Positions 33,647 to 46,333 of a stretch of DNA of 64,000 bases are shown here, piece by piece. The stretch lies in assembly GCA_033398695.1 (NCBI GenBank), contig CM065818.1, positions 33,628,001 to 33,692,000 on the forward strand. The letters run 5' to 3'. The stretch comes from Orobanche coerulescens. Its lineage: Eukaryota > Streptophyta > Magnoliopsida > Lamiales > Orobanchaceae. How positions within the stretch are numbered: position 1 is the stretch's first letter; every line of letters starts with the position of its first letter. The notes beneath the pieces were generated by a model that worked only from the letters and a program-made list of their open reading frames with translations, made no database searches and was not told the origin of the DNA. The position numbers and the translations under genes were made by a program.

Positions 33647-34564
33647 GTACACAACTATGTATTTATAATCAAACCTATCCTTGTATCGTTCACACAGATA
33701 GGCACAAAGACTGTCGCTTTCAACCGTTCACACAGATTGGTTAAAGCTTCCACTTGACTGGCTTCTTCACACACAGTTCTGAAGCTTCGTCTCTTCAATG
33801 CAGATCCGTCACACACAGTTAAGGAAAAGCAAGGATTTCTCAGTCCACACAGGGCTGATGGGTTTGTTCAATGATAGAACGATGGTTTGAAGGTTGAGCA
33901 CTTTGGATATTTCTTTTCTCACAATATGCAGTATACTTGAAGAAATATGTTTACTCTGATTATTCGTGTAAGCACTTGTTGGTTGTTGTTGAAAGGGTAT
34001 ATGATCTTCAAACTATGGAGATATAAATAGCCTTCTGAAATATATCCGTTGTAACAGATCCATTGAGCAAGATTCTGTGACAACTTGATAGTTGACTTGA
34101 AAGGACTAGGATCCGGATATTGTGGGATTTGAAGATCTCTGTTGGTTTTAGTATTTAAATACTTTATCATTTCAGTATTTAAATACTTCTTTAACAAATG
34201 GGACTTGACTTTAGGGAATTCCAAAGATTCCTTTCCAAACGGTCTTCAGTCCTGTTCCGATATGAATGTTGTATCCAATTATGATGTAGGCATATTGGAG
34301 TAGTTCGATGCTGTATGGAAAGATGCTGTATTCGGATAGCTTCTATATTTGGTGTTTACTTAGACTTTGTTGCTGTATTTTGGCAACCCGAGAGCTTGCT
34401 GTATGCTGGCGCTATGAAAAGGTCTTCGATACAGAGCCAACAACTTTGATCGACTTTTCGATACAGCTGCTTGCTGTATGCTGGACATTTATCATCTTGT
34501 TGTATGCTAGCATGCTGTATGAAGCTTTGTTGTTTGGTAATTATCAAAAAAACTTTTCCCAACA
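33647..34564 (-). mobile_element. Element H 5' LTR, part 2 of 2
   Basis: Continues H's LTR after CACTA-2 and ends CTTTTCCCAACA. Read on the minus strand it starts TGTTGGGAAAAG, then has a cluster of GCTGTATGCTGG-type motifs (34297-34540) and a TATTTATAT TATA-like box at about 34021-34030. The small ORFs inside are not supported. Confidence 0.8.
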
Positions 34565-36932
34565 GGCTTAAGTCAGCAACATTGAAGGTAGCAGAAGCAT
34601 TATATTCACCAGGTAGATCCACTTTGTAGGCATTATCATTGACGCGTTCTAAAATTTGAAATGGTTTGTCTCCCCTCGGCATCAACTTCGACTTCTTTAT
34701 GCGGGAAACCTCTCTTTCCTCAAGTGAATCCAAACCCAGTCACCTGGTTCAAAGAATACTTGCTTCCATCCCTTATTCTTTATTCAGACATTATGTTCGT
34801 TGCATTTTTCAATTTGTTCTCGAACCTTTGCATGCAGTCGTTTGATCATTTCAGCCTTTTTCTTCCCATCGATACTGATCATGTCATCTATAGGAATAGG
34901 CAACAAGTCTATAGGAGTTATCAGATTAAAGCCATATACAATTTCAAATGGATAAAATGTAGTGGTAGAATGAACAGTTCTGTTATAAGCAAATTCAATG
35001 AATGGTAAAGATGTTCCCCAGTTTTTCAAGTTCTTGTTAACAAAAGTTCGTAACAATTGACCAAGTGTTCGGTTAACTACCTCGGTTTGGCCATCAGTTT
35101 GGGGATGACAAGTTGTCAAATAAAGCAATTTTGTTCCCAGTTTCACCCACAAAACTTTCCAATTATGGCTACAAAATTTAGTATCCCGATCGGACACTAT
35201 GTTTTTTGGCATTCCATGTAAACATACAATTTCTTTGAAAAATAAATTTCCAATATGAGTGGCATCGTCATCTTTGTGACATGCAATGAAATGTGCCATT
35301 TTGCTAAATCTATCAACGACGACAAATATAGAACCACACCCAGATTTTACCTTTGGTAACCCCAACACAAAGTCCATAAAATGATCAACCCAAAGGCTTG
35401 TTAGGAACTGGAAGTGGCATATACAAACCATGTTGTAAAACTCGTGATTTTGCCATTCGACAAAGAATGCATGAATTGACAATTTTATAAACATCATGTT
35501 TTATTTTAGGCCAAAATAAGTGTTCATGCAATAATTCAAAAGTTTTGGCAATTCCGAAATGTCCAATTAATCCCCCACTATGCGCTTCCCTTACTAACAA
35601 CTCCCATGTCGAACAAAAAGGAATGAAAAGTTTATTTTTACGGAATAAAAATCTATCGTCCCGATAAAATTTATCCATACTTTTTGTTTCGCAAGCAACA
35701 TATATTTCGCCAGAATCTTTATCTCCCACATAAGATCCTTTCAAGAGCTCAAATCCCAACAATTTACAAGAAAGTGTATTAAGTAATACATACCTTCTTG
35801 ACAATGCATTGACAATGATGATCTCCTTACCTTGTTTATACTTGATGATGTAAGGAAATAATTCGATCTCTTCTAACCATTTGGCAGGTATTTTACTCAA
35901 CTTATTTTGTCCTTTGAGATGCTTCAATGATTCATGATTCATGTGAATCACGAACTCTTAAGGCCATAAGTAGTGTTGCCATGTACGTAAATCTCTAACC
36001 AAAGCATACAATTCTTTATCATATGTAGGGTAGTTCAACGTCGCTCCTCCAAGTTTCTCACTAAAGTAAGCAATCGACTTCTTTTCCTGCATTAATACCA
36101 CTCCAATTCCTACTCCAGAAGCATCACACTCAATTTCAAAAGTGCTAGAAAAATCTGGTAATGCTAAAACAGGTGCGGTGCATAATTTATCCTTTAATGT
36201 GTTAAAAGCATTTTCTTGATCATCACCCCAATGAAATTTAGCATGTTTCTTTATAAGTTCATTTAACGAGGCTGCAATCGTGCTAAAATCTTTAACAAAG
36301 CGTCGGTAAAAACTTGCTAAACTATGAAAGCTTCTGACCTCAGATGCATTAGTCGATCTAGGCCATTCTCGCATGGACCTTATCTTTAATTCATCAACTT
36401 TTATGCCGTAAATACTAATGACATAGCCAAGGAATATAACCTCACTCATGTAAAAAGTACATTTCTTGAGACTAGCATATAATTGTTCCTTTCTCAAGAT
36501 AATTAAAACCAATCTTAAATATTCAACGTGTTCGTCTATACTCTTGCTATAAATGAGAATATCATCAAAGTATACGACAACAAATTTTCCAATATAAGCA
36601 TGCAAAACATGATTCATTAGCCGCATAAAAGTGTTGGGTGCATTTGTAAGACCAAAAGGCATTACCAACCATTCATATAATCCGTACTTGGTTTTAAAGG
36701 CCGCCTTCCATTCATCCCATTCTTTCATACAAATTTGGTGATAACCTTTCATTAAATCAATTTTACTAAACACACGCGAACCATGTAATTTGTCCAACAT
36801 ATCATCTAACCTTGGAATTGGATGTCGATACTTTACCGTGATATTGTTCACCACTCGGCAGTCGGTGGGCATTCTCCAAGTCCCATCTTTCTTTGGTACG
36901 AAAATTATCAGAACGACACAAGGACTCAAATT
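34565..36932 (-). pseudogene. pol: Element F pol fragment: RT, RNase H and integrase (Ty3/gypsy)
   Basis: Starting at 36932 the minus strand encodes reverse transcriptase from the [20 protein letters not shown] segment through [12 protein letters not shown] and the catalytic [11 protein letters not shown]. RNase H ([16 protein letters not shown]) follows, then integrase with an H2C2 finger (HSGGLIGHFGIAKTFELLHE ... CILC) and an apparently complete D-D-E ([29 protein letters not shown]), ending at FNVADLSL where H is inserted. Breaks include a TAA stop in RNase H (near 35958) and several frame shifts. It resembles a chromovirus polyprotein, lineage uncertain. Gag, protease and LTRs are not found: E cuts it on the right and H on the left. 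Confidence 0.88.
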
Positions 36933-38660
36933 TGTAGGTCACAAGTCGTCGGGAATAAGTCTAGAGGGGGGTGAATAGACTTATTAAAATCTTTTCCTAA
37001 ATCACAGGTGACTTAGTCAGCTGATCTAATATCCAGCTAATAAACACTTAGCTGTAAATGAGATATGCGGAAGCACAGCTGATGATAATGCAGGTGACTT
37101 ATGTCGTCTGCAGGTGACTTATGTCAACTGTAAAACTAAGTTATGCGGAAGATAGTTGGTTGCTAAATGGAACAGTAAATATGGATGCAGCAGATAAATA
37201 TGATGAATTCAATAAAATACACAGGCACTTATAGTGGTTTCAGAGGTGGGGTAATCCTCTATTAATCCACTTCTCTCCAAACCAGTTGGATATAAATTCA
37301 CTATAACAGTCAACCAGTGATAAATGTTACAGTAAATTTCCTAGTTACAACAGCTTCCAACTAGTGGAAACCCATGGCCGTTGCAAGTCCCTTTGACTGC
37401 CTAGCACATCCTGATTGAAAACCCGTGGATACCTCAACAACTCTCGAGCTGTCTATCACCTTCCAATCAAGAACCCGTGGATGCCTTATCAGTCGTGAAA
37501 ACTTCTGAAACCTCATTCACAGAAGTACCCCGTACTCAAACTTTCAAGACAAGAGTGTTGTCTTGTCCAACTAAAAGAGCTTCTTTTGAATATGACTTTA
37601 AGCTTGATCTTTCGCGATGCTACAGATTGCTTTGTTTGCTTTGAATACTTTGATCACTTGTATGTGTTGTTCACACCGTACTTTGTTTAATCTGTTCTTC
37701 ATATATTTATAGTACAAATCTTAAGCTTCTTCATATCCGTTGCATTTCTTGTAACCAATCCGTCCGTTGGATAGTAGACTTCTTTATTTATTCGTTCATC
37801 TCTTTGCACGGCTTGTCTCTTTCTTCAAATCTGTTCATTTGAAGAATCTTCCCTTTGCGCCGTTTTTCTTGATTACTATATTTAGAAAGTCTTCCGGGCA
37901 TCGATCTCTTGGAATAAATTAATCCTTAATTTTCGGGAATCATTCACTTTCTCTCCTGCTTTTACGTCCGCATGTCTTGTCGTTGTTGTTTGCTTTCAAC
38001 GCTTTGCTTACGTGGACTGAGTTTAGTTGGCTTGCAGATAGAGTTTGGTCAACCTCCTCTGATATTCTGTTTGACCAAAAACCTTGTCTGATAAAGAACT
38101 CATCTGTAGTCAACCTACCGCTGATGTTTGCTTTGACCGAATGTTGCCTGATAATGCGTCTGATGCTAACTCTTCTGTGGTCTAACCTCAGCTTATATTT
38201 TGTGTTGACCAAACCTTCTATGATAATAAGTCATCTGCGGTCAAACTTCTCTGATATACTCGGTTGACCAGAACTCATCTGATATGTTGCCTGATTATAT
38301 CTTGTCTGTGGTCAACCTTCTATGATCTGATGAGTTGACCAAGACTCGACTGAACTTATCTAGCCTGATGATAATTTGCCACCTCGTCTGCTACAGTGTT
38401 TTGGTCAAACCTCCTTTATATTCCTGTTGACCAAAACTCGCCTGATAAAGAACTTGCCTAATGACTTATCTGATATTTTGGCGGTTATATACTTACCCGA
38501 TTTTTTACAGATGAACTTCTAGATCAACCTTAGCCTATTTCAATGGCTCAGAAGATACTCATTTAGTTCTTATTTACAATGCCAAGTACTTAGTACATAC
38601 ATTTGAATAAATCACAAATACAGGGATGACATCATTAAAATCTAACAAGTATTCCTAACA
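36933..38660 (-). mobile_element. Element E 3' LTR (minus strand)
   Basis: Ends are TGTAGGTCAC (plus, 36933) and TATTCCTAACA (38660), so the minus strand reads TGTTAGGAATA ... CCTACA. A polypurine-like ATACGGGGAAT precedes it at 38661-38672. It lies directly in F's reverse transcriptase. Minus-strand TATA (CTATAAATATATG) at about 37701-37715. TTGACC/GGTCAA motifs are clustered at 38030-38460 and three AGGTGACTT copies lie near 37005-37120. No gene is recognised; the ORFs at 37940-38267 are shadows over the repeats. Confidence 0.7.
38030..38460. promoter_or_regulatory. W-box-like TTGACC/GGTCAA array in E LTR
   Basis: About twelve copies of TTGACC or GGTCAA, mostly embedded in a longer unit (GTTGACCAAAACTC...CTGAT), occur in both orientations. 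TTGAC[C/T] is the W-box bound by WRKY factors. In the element's orientation the array lies 300-750 bp upstream of the TATA box. WRKY responsiveness is inference. Confidence 0.6.
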
Positions 38661-38923
38661 ATTCCCCGTATTTTGATGATGGCAAAACTTAAGCATTCAA
38701 ATGTAAATATGTCTGCACAAAGGTAAAGTGCAAGACAAAAATCAAACTCAGTCTGTTTGAGACAACTAGTGGTTGTCATTCAAGTGACTGTTATAAACTT
38801 TCAGAGTTACTACATTTCAGTACAGAACATTATGAATGAAACAAAGTGCAAGTAAAAATTACAAGTAAAACAGAAATTACAAGTAAAAGTGAAAAATTAC
38901 AAGTAAACTGAAATTACAAGATA

Positions 38924-41900
38924 TTATATCCCTCTTCCTCTTCCTCTGATTCTGGATGGAGGGAGTGATCTCAAGGGTTTATCTCCAATGGGTCTTTTCC
39001 TGACTGGTATCAGTCCATACTTCTTCTTCACTATTGATGAGGCAAATTCCTATTGTTCTGGAGAAGTAAAATTATTTTCAATGCATACCCTTTTAATCTC
39101 TTTCTGAAGAGCAATCTCATCCAATTCTCTATTCATGGGAGTAGGTGCTTCTTCAGGTCTGAACTCTGGAATCCTGGGGTATGCATTGAAGTCCTTTTCA
39201 GCATATTTCTTCAAAATCTCCCAAAGGTTGGGGAAATTCATCTCCATGAAATTGATGAAGATTTCTTGTGGTAATAGTCCTTATCTTCAATGATTTCCCA
39301 CAAGTAGTGCTTCTCAGTAAATTGATTCCTAGCTGATCCCCACATCTGTTCAGCTTTTGTAGAAAGGAATTCTTTCACATAGTATAACTCTTTTCCTTCC
39401 CATTGTAATGGTACAACAGGTTCTTGCCTGGTTCTTTTCCTTTTGGCTGCAGGTTCTTCAGGAGGTGCAGCTGACTCTTTTCTTTCCAGGCTTGAGCTTT
39501 CTGCCTGAATCAGAGGGAGGTCTTGTCTTTTTGGTCTTGCTTCTTCCTTGTCTTCCCCGTTATTCCTATCTTCCCCCTTTTTGCCAGCATCAACAACTTT
39601 AGCTAGTTGTCCCTCCACCATCAGCATTAAGTCAGTCATGCCAAGAGGCATTCTTGAGTTTGTGGGTGGTGGTAAGGGTTCTTTTCTGTTGATAAGGGTG
39701 TCCAACTTGTCATTCAAGGTTTTCAGCTCAGGCTTGACTTCCGTCGCCAGGAGCGTAGTAATTGTCTCTTTCACTATCCCTCAGATCACCTCAGTGATAT
39801 TTCAAGGTAGTTGATATACAGTTGTCTCTGCATGAACAAAGTTCTCTGTTGAATACTCTTCTGCAGGTGGCCTCTGAGCAATGGATTTCTCAAATGAGAC
39901 TTGCCTGTCTACTGGCGCTTGATCAGATGGGTTTTTTTAGGGGTACTTGATTTTTCAGAGTCATCTGCAGGTGATGTTGACCTACTAGAGTGACTTTTTG
40001 CAGACTGTTCCCCCTGAACCTTTTATCCCTCTGATTTCTCAGCTTCGGAAAGTTTAGTTGTGATTGAGGCCTGATCAGGTGACTTATGATCATGGTCATC
40101 ATCATCATCTTTTCTTCTTACCTCTTCCTTCACTTCTTTATCCTCCTCTCCTTCTTCTTCATCTTTTTCTTTTTCAACTTCTTCCTCCTTTTCATTTCCT
40201 TCTTCTTTTTCAGCTTCCTCTTTTTTCTTTTCTTCTTCTTTGTCCTCCTTTTCAACTTCTACAATTATAATTTCCTTTTCTTTTTCATCTCCTTCTCAAT
40301 CTTCATTCTTTTCTACTTTCTCCTCCTCTCCAAGGGTTTCACCTTGTGATACACCCTTCGTAACATTAAGGACGAAATGGTCCATGTTTTGTTTGAAATG
40401 AGAAAGGAACTTGTTCTCTTTTAACAACAAACTCACATATTGCTCTTGACAGCAAAATATTACAAGTTGTTCAGTAGTCGTGGGTGATCCCAGGTACTCC
40501 TTTCAACAAATTCTCTCAATTGAGGGAAGGTAAGAGTTTTTAATTCCTTCCACTCTTCATAGATATTGACAAAGGAAAATTTGAGAGATTGTTGTTTTAC
40601 TAGTTTTAATTGCTCCTTGGAAAGGTTCATAGGATTGTTGTCCCTGAGGTTGAAAGAATATCCAGCTTTTGGTACCTCAAGTGTTTCTTCAGTCTCTTTT
40701 TCCCCAGTAACACTTGGGAGAGTTAATAGAGGAATTATTTCTGCCACCAACTCCGAGGAGTGAGCAGGTTGATATTCAAGAACAACTGGTGCAGGTGATA
40801 TGACAGGTGCAGGTGATGTCATAGTCTGCAACTCTTCTTCTTCTTCTGATGAATAGTCCACCATGCCTCTCTGTCTTTTGGAGGACTGATCAGGTGAAGA
40901 TTGGATGTAGACAACTTCCTCCGGTTCAGGTGACTTTCTATTGAATATTTTGGACAGAGGTAAGTTGTCAGAGTCAGAGTCATATGCAGGTGCTACTTTA
41001 GGTGCAAGTGACTTTGGTAGGATCTCAGCTGCAGAGGGAGCTGACGTCATCTCCTCTGCAATTATCTCAGGTGAGTGATGAGTAGATGCATTTGATTGGA
41101 CATCGTCTGAGTCCAAAGGTCCTCTATAAGGTGAGGTGCCACTAGTCATTTCCCTCAACATCTCAGCTGCCTTCAGTTTCTTATCTCCTAGTTTCTTCAA
41201 GGTATCTTGGTCCAGGTGACCAAGTCTTTGCTGACCTGAAATGTATCTGCTTTTCTTTTGGCTTTGCCAAGGAACTCCAAGATCTAGCTAATTTGAGTTC
41301 CATAGGTCAATCTGTCTGAATTTCTTTTCATTATCATCCCAGCTGACTTTATTAATTTCCCGGACTAACTGCCTGTAGATGTAGTCAGGCTAGTTAATCC
41401 TCTCCCACTGGATTAGGGCTCCCATCACAGTGTATTTGGCAGAGGAAAGTTGATCGAAACTTCCTGCCATGTCCATGACAATCTTGTTGGTTATGTCCAG
41501 GACATACTTGTATTATTTCTTTAGGTCTCCCTTCCTGGCCGTGAGTTTGACCTTCATTCCCTATTCTGGTGACCTGATTTCATACCAAGTATCTGTTGAA
41601 CTCTGCTTCAGGGCCTAGACTGCGATGCCCCTATTTTCCATCTTGAAGGAATCAGTGATTGTCTGTTTGGTTATGATGATTTCTTCATCAAAAATCGAGC
41701 TTACGATGCGGTGCTCTGTGACCCGTGCTTTCGTATAGAAGCAGATGGCAACTTCCTTGAAAAGCTGCTTGGGGGAAATATCCATAAAATGGTAGATACC
41801 ATTCTTCTTCATCCTCCAGATTACGTGTGCCATCATCGCCGTGTCGTTGGTCTCTAACAATCCTTCAAAGTCGACTATGATGCTAAATATGATTTGTTCC

Positions 41901-42058
41901 TTTACCATCTTCCGGTTGACTCCCTCGAAGTAAGTAGTTGAGTCCATTTCTGCAAAGAAGATGTTTCGATTTAGTGCAGTGAAAATTCTAGGGTTCTCTG
42001 CTTTTTCGTAGAAATTAGGGTTCTTGAACTTGAAGACGATAAGGTTTTCCTGAAACAT
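38924..42058 (-). pseudogene. Element E long ORF, unrecognised protein, broken
   Basis: A minus-strand reading frame of about 1,000 codons, interrupted by at least one frameshift and six in-frame stops (five TAG, one TAA). The likely start is MDSTTYFEGVNRKMVKEQI (41947); an upstream ATG at 42058 is also open. The N-terminal third is globular (SIIVDFEGLLETNDTAMMAH, MKKNGIYHFMDISPKQLFKE). The middle (about 40460-41200) is disordered and rich in Ser, Pro and Glu. A Lys/Glu-rich stretch lies opposite the polypyrimidine tract at 40085-40340. The C-terminus is basic (RIRGRGRGI). No RT, integrase or protease signature is seen. It may belong to proteins carried by large non-autonomous plant retroelements, but I cannot assign a function. 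Confidence 0.6.
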
Positions 42059-42061
42059 CTT

Positions 42062-42968
42062 TCATCGTCTTATATACCCAGTTAAGATACGTTTTCGAAT
42101 TTTAATAATTAAATAAGCTAACGGCAGCCCAAATTTTAATAAATAAAGGATGGCGGTTGGAGTTGATTGGACATCGTGGAGATAGTGTGATCATCTTTTA
42201 TCCACATGTAAATAAATAATATAATAATCATATGTCGGTCAAGAAATGAGAAACTTAGCTGGTTAACTGTTTGACTTCTGATGCAGCTGTGATTTCAATT
42301 TCCTATTTGCTCTGATCAGGGGACTTTTCTTTTCTGTGCCTCTGATAAGTTAGCTTTACTTCGTTTGTCTGCTTCTGTATCAGGTGAGGTATGTCGCATG
42401 TGGTTGATATTAGCAAGATTTCCTCGTTTGTACTTTTGATCCTCATCTGCTCTGATTAGGTGACTTTCCTCATCTGTACATTAGGTGGCTTCTTAGATTG
42501 GTATGCACATCAGGTGACTTTTCTTCGTTCGTCTGATCAGGTAGCTTTTCTTTGTCCGATTCAGATTAGATGACTTTTGTTCAGGTCAGATGGCTTTTCT
42601 TCTGGTCAGATGATTTCTTTCGCCTGCCTCAGGTCAGATATCTTTTCCTGTCTATTGACCAATTGACTTTTCTTGGATCAGGTGACATGTCTTATCTGTG
42701 ATTCGTGCAGATCACGTGACATGTCCCTTTTTATGATCAGATAATTTTTCTTGTCTTATTCTGATCAAGTGACTTTTTTCAACTGCTTCTGATCAGATGA
42801 CTTCTCTGTTCTGATCAGATGACTTTTTTTTAGAGCATTCTTCAACTAACTTTGAGGATTTCAATCAGGTACTTGATTTCTTGCTGCTAGTGCGTATGCT
42901 TCATCAAAATCTATTTCTTTGTACTCAGTATAACTTTTTTGCTACCAGCTTTGCTTTTATTCCTAACA
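42062..42968 (-). mobile_element. LTR-like end with TCAGATGACTT array (E-related)
   Basis: At 42968 the minus strand starts TGTTAGGAATA, preceded by AAAGAGGGGGAAC (polypurine-like, 42969-42988), as if this were the 3' LTR of a second E-like copy lying to the right. About eighteen degenerate copies of TCAGATGACTTTTC/TCAGGTGACTT fill 42290-42830. Beyond the first 11 bp it does not align by eye with the LTR at 36933-38660, and no primer site was found before the E ORF, so the exact relation is unclear. 42969-43065 holds a short remnant of that second copy. Confidence 0.5.
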
Positions 42969-43065
42969 AGTTCCCCCTCTTTGGATGTCAGGATTTTCTC
43001 AGCTGCATTCCAGAATGTTGATTTGTCCACATGAGTTCTCCCCAATTGGTACATCTGGGCCTCTT

Positions 43066-43772
43066 TCTCGACCAACCCTCGCTCCCACCTAACCCCATTC
43101 GGCCGCACTAAAAGGAAGAAAAAAATGGACAAAATGACGAAGAAAGTATGCTGCCCGCCTATAGCGTATGAAACAAACGTTACGCACGTAACAACCAAAT
43201 GTTACGTATGTATTACTCTACTCAGAGCTCTTTGCCCCGATCTGCATGTAAATTTACGTATGCAACCATCCCACTATTATGTATGCAAACAACGATTAAC
43301 GTACATTATGCTCCTCATGCAGCATATGCTAAAGTCTCTCCAGAGGCTACTGTCTCAAGCAACAGGTATGTTAATGTATGTTAACTATGCATACAATGTA
43401 TGTTAACCTTCATTAGTCACGTCTGTAATGCCTTGTTAACGTATGTAACATGTGCTGACAATAGTACGGTCTGAAATTGGTAAAACGACGCAACTACCTG
43501 ACAAATAGCATGATCCAATTTGCAATAAAGCTCTGACGGTCCACAATGAGAACAATCATACGACGAAACACGACATGCAGTGTCACACGCACAAGCATAC
43601 AATCACTACGACTAATGCGGCGACAAGTTGCACTTGACGTAAACCACAGCACAACACTCCATACAGTATAAAATGGAGAAATAATTCCCATAATCATCAT
43701 CAAGAAGAAAAATATACAACACAAAATGATAAATAATTCCAGACAACATATACAAAATTCTCGGACATTACC
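43066..43772 (-). mobile_element. Element D 3' LTR, truncated
   Basis: Matches 57312-58059 (D's 5' LTR) from TCTCGACCA onward, with visible divergence. The minus-strand start should be TGTAAT but reads GGTAATGTCCGAG, so the terminal T was changed. An array of GTTACGTATG/TTACGCACGTAA dyads lies at 43140-43450, with CTATAGG-type TATA sequence just downstream. The rest of the LTR (the counterpart of 55232-57311) is missing, cut by the E-related sequence. Confidence 0.8.
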
Positions 43773-43869
43773 TTCCAACCCACTAAAAATAAATTTCGTC
43801 CTCGAAAGTTAAAGCGAACAACAACAGAAAACATAAACAAACTAAAAGCAAGAAAATCCACCATCACGG

Positions 43870-44155
43870 ATCTTTATGAGTCAATATTGACACCGTCGTT
43901 GAAGTTGGAGTCCCAATCGTACCAGATAATCTTTCACAGTACCGAACTCGATGCCCCTCGTGTCTATACTTGTAAAAAGTCACCGGCGGTACCTTACAGT
44001 TCACACGAACATGACCCGAAATATTACAGTTGAAACATCTTGGTGCACCATTGGAAGTTAACGACAACGACTTGAAGATCATGGATCCCCTAGATGACTG
44101 GGAAGGTCCCACAAAATAATGGTATGAGGGTTGAGGCTTAAGTACCCCAGTTCCT
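43870..44155 (-). pseudogene. gag: Element D gag, C-terminal part (zinc knuckle)
   Basis: The minus strand encodes YHYFVGPSQSSRGS, then CFNCNISGHVRVNC (intact CCHC) and a second knuckle whose first two Cys are changed (FYKYRHEGHRVRYC). It ends HKDP-stop and is followed by the D polypurine tract (GTGGGTTGGAAGG, about 43773-43789). C has inserted directly upstream, separating it from the N-terminal part at 53333-53590. Confidence 0.8.
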
Positions 44156-46298
44156 GTAACACCCCCAAGACGTTCAGGGCATATTACAGCGCCAAGGACC
44201 CCACACTTTGGAATCCACCAGGCTAACGTACGAAATCGACATTCGACCAAAAGACAAACATCATTAACATACACACGAATCCGCAATACAAGACAAAAGA
44301 CTGGACTCAACAATTCCATTCAATATCAAATCCACCCCAAAATGGGCACATGACAATAAAAAATTCAAAGAAAGAAGTACTCGAGTACTTAAGCAAATGA
44401 CATAATAAATAACTTCAAAAAACAAGACACCAAACGGACAACCACTGAACAGAATCACTCTTGCCCATCATCCTCGTACGGCCTGCATGCTCGTTCGCCT
44501 CCATGACCTGTACGTGAAATACAAAAGTATTTCCCCCATTTAAGGGGTTAGCGACAACTGCTAGTGCAAGTACAATCCATTTGAACTACCATTCTAATCA
44601 GATGAAATATGAGCCAAAAAACATTTTCGAAAACATTTATATTCCGGAATATCACGGTGCACAAACACAAAACACATTTCTCTAACAAAACATTTCAAAG
44701 TTAACTGTTGGCACGAGACTCACGGCCACCGTACCCCGCAGAAGCCCCATCGGACCATCCCTAGGTGGTTAACCCTAGTTCGCGATGTGCACACACACGG
44801 CAATACGTATCCCTAGAGGCTCCGTTAGACCGTCCCTGGGTGAACATACATACATCCACAACAACCACAGAAAGCCATAATCCAAATACTAGAATATGCA
44901 AACAAATGTAAAGTACTTGCCTTTGAGACATCTTCGACGAAACGGGAACGAACAACGACTACGATTGACCCGGAGGGAACACGTCCGTTCCTAAACGAAG
45001 GATTAACACAACTCAGTCCTATACCATAACAATAATCAAATGGAATACGTCCACAACCCCGATTACTAGCTATGACGACATACCTATAATTGATATGGGC
45101 GAGGGTTTTCAGAAATCCTTCCCGAATCGACAATCCACGAAATAAACAAGACATAATCGGATTGGGAATCACTCATTACCAATAATCGATAAGGAATAGT
45201 ATAACATAACTGAATAATTCGAGTTTAAACAAATGAAACCCGAAAATCCCCAAAATTGACAAAGTTAGGGTTCTAGACGAAAATACCTTGGATTAAAGTG
45301 GAGAAGATGGATTATAATGATGATGTACTAAGATTGGAACACAATACTCAGTTTGCAATGAAACTCCATGGATTACTCTCCATAAATCGCCCCAAAATCG
45401 CCAGAATTGCCCAAAGGATGAGAAAAGGAGGAAAAATAACGAAAAGGGGGGCTGCTGTCCCATATATACTAGGCATAATTAGCGCACGCTAATCATCAAA
45501 GATAGCGCGCGCTAACGGGGGTCGCCAGCAGTCCAGTAGCTACTGCTCGGTCTCGCTAGCGTGCGCTATACAAGTTTAGCGCGCGCTAATTGCGACTAGA
45601 TAGCATACGCTACGAAAGCCTAGCGCACGCTACCTGATGGTCAGAGTTCAGGATTCTGAGTCCAGAATCCTACTGCCCAGAACGCTGAAGTCGTTAACAC
45701 ATGCTATAACTATGAGTTAACATGCGCTAACTGTACACCGATAGCGCACGTAAGAAATAAAGAGTAGCGTGCGCTACCCACGCAGCAGTTCAGTACTGCT
45801 CAGCTCACTGCTGCAGAAGGTACGAAATCAAAACGCAATGCAAGGCCAGAATCCAGAAACATAAACACGAAATATTCGTGATCATGAAGCTAAGCGCTGA
45901 AAGAAAATACAATTCCGACTATCGGGGAATCCGAAATGCGACAAAGAAGATAAAATTCCCTAAATTTATAGGAAATTACAAAATGGCCCAGATGTCTGAA
46001 AATCATGATACAACGTCGGATTCACAACCGAAACTCACAACATGAATAACGCAACCATACAAACGCATGCAAACAAAGAAACAATGAAAACGAACGAGTT
46101 TTCCGAGAATCGAACGTATAAGTGACAAAACATGACATAAAATGGAATTACGTAAAAACATCTCTGAAACTCATCCAAATGAAAAAACTCTAAGAACAAA
46201 GTAGATTCAAAACGTCGAAAAGGTTACAAGCGAGTCAATAAAACTAGACATACACCAAAAATGGAAACTGCTAAAAATGGAAAGGTACGGATATTACA
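44156..46298 (-). repeat. Element C 3' LTR
   Basis: 2,143 bp; the minus strand starts TGTAATATCCGTACC and ends GGGGGTGTTACA. Dyad array at 45477-45780, TATA (TATATATG, minus) at 45461-45468. CACCCAGGGA-type leader repeats at about 44750-44850. The LTR pair differs visibly (several percent), so the insertion is much older than K. Confidence 0.92.
45477..45780. repeat. TTAGCGCGCGCTAA dyad array (element C)
   Basis: About ten units (ATTAGCGCACGCTAAT, GATAGCGCGCGCTAAC, GCTAGCGTGCGCTATA and others) stand directly upstream of the minus-strand TATA box. The 5' LTR carries the same array at about 52508-52810, with several units eroded at CpG (for example GTGCATGC). Confidence 0.85.
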
Positions 46299-46309
46299 TT
46301 CTCCCCCTC
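46299..46309 (-). other. Element C polypurine tract
   Basis: The minus strand reads GAGGGGGAGAA directly before the 3' LTR. Confidence 0.85.
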
Positions 46310-46333
46310 TAAAAAGAAGTTTCGTCCCGAAAC

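Noticed and set aside
40064..40349. Plus-strand ORFs of 68 and 87 residues made almost only of Leu and Phe
   Set aside because: They are the antisense of a Lys/Glu-rich polypyrimidine/polypurine stretch in the E reading frame; low complexity and no independent support.
42062..42968. A matching 5' LTR for element E
   Set aside because: It shares only TGTTAGGAATA and motif style with 36933-38660, and no primer site follows, so it is not called as the LTR partner.
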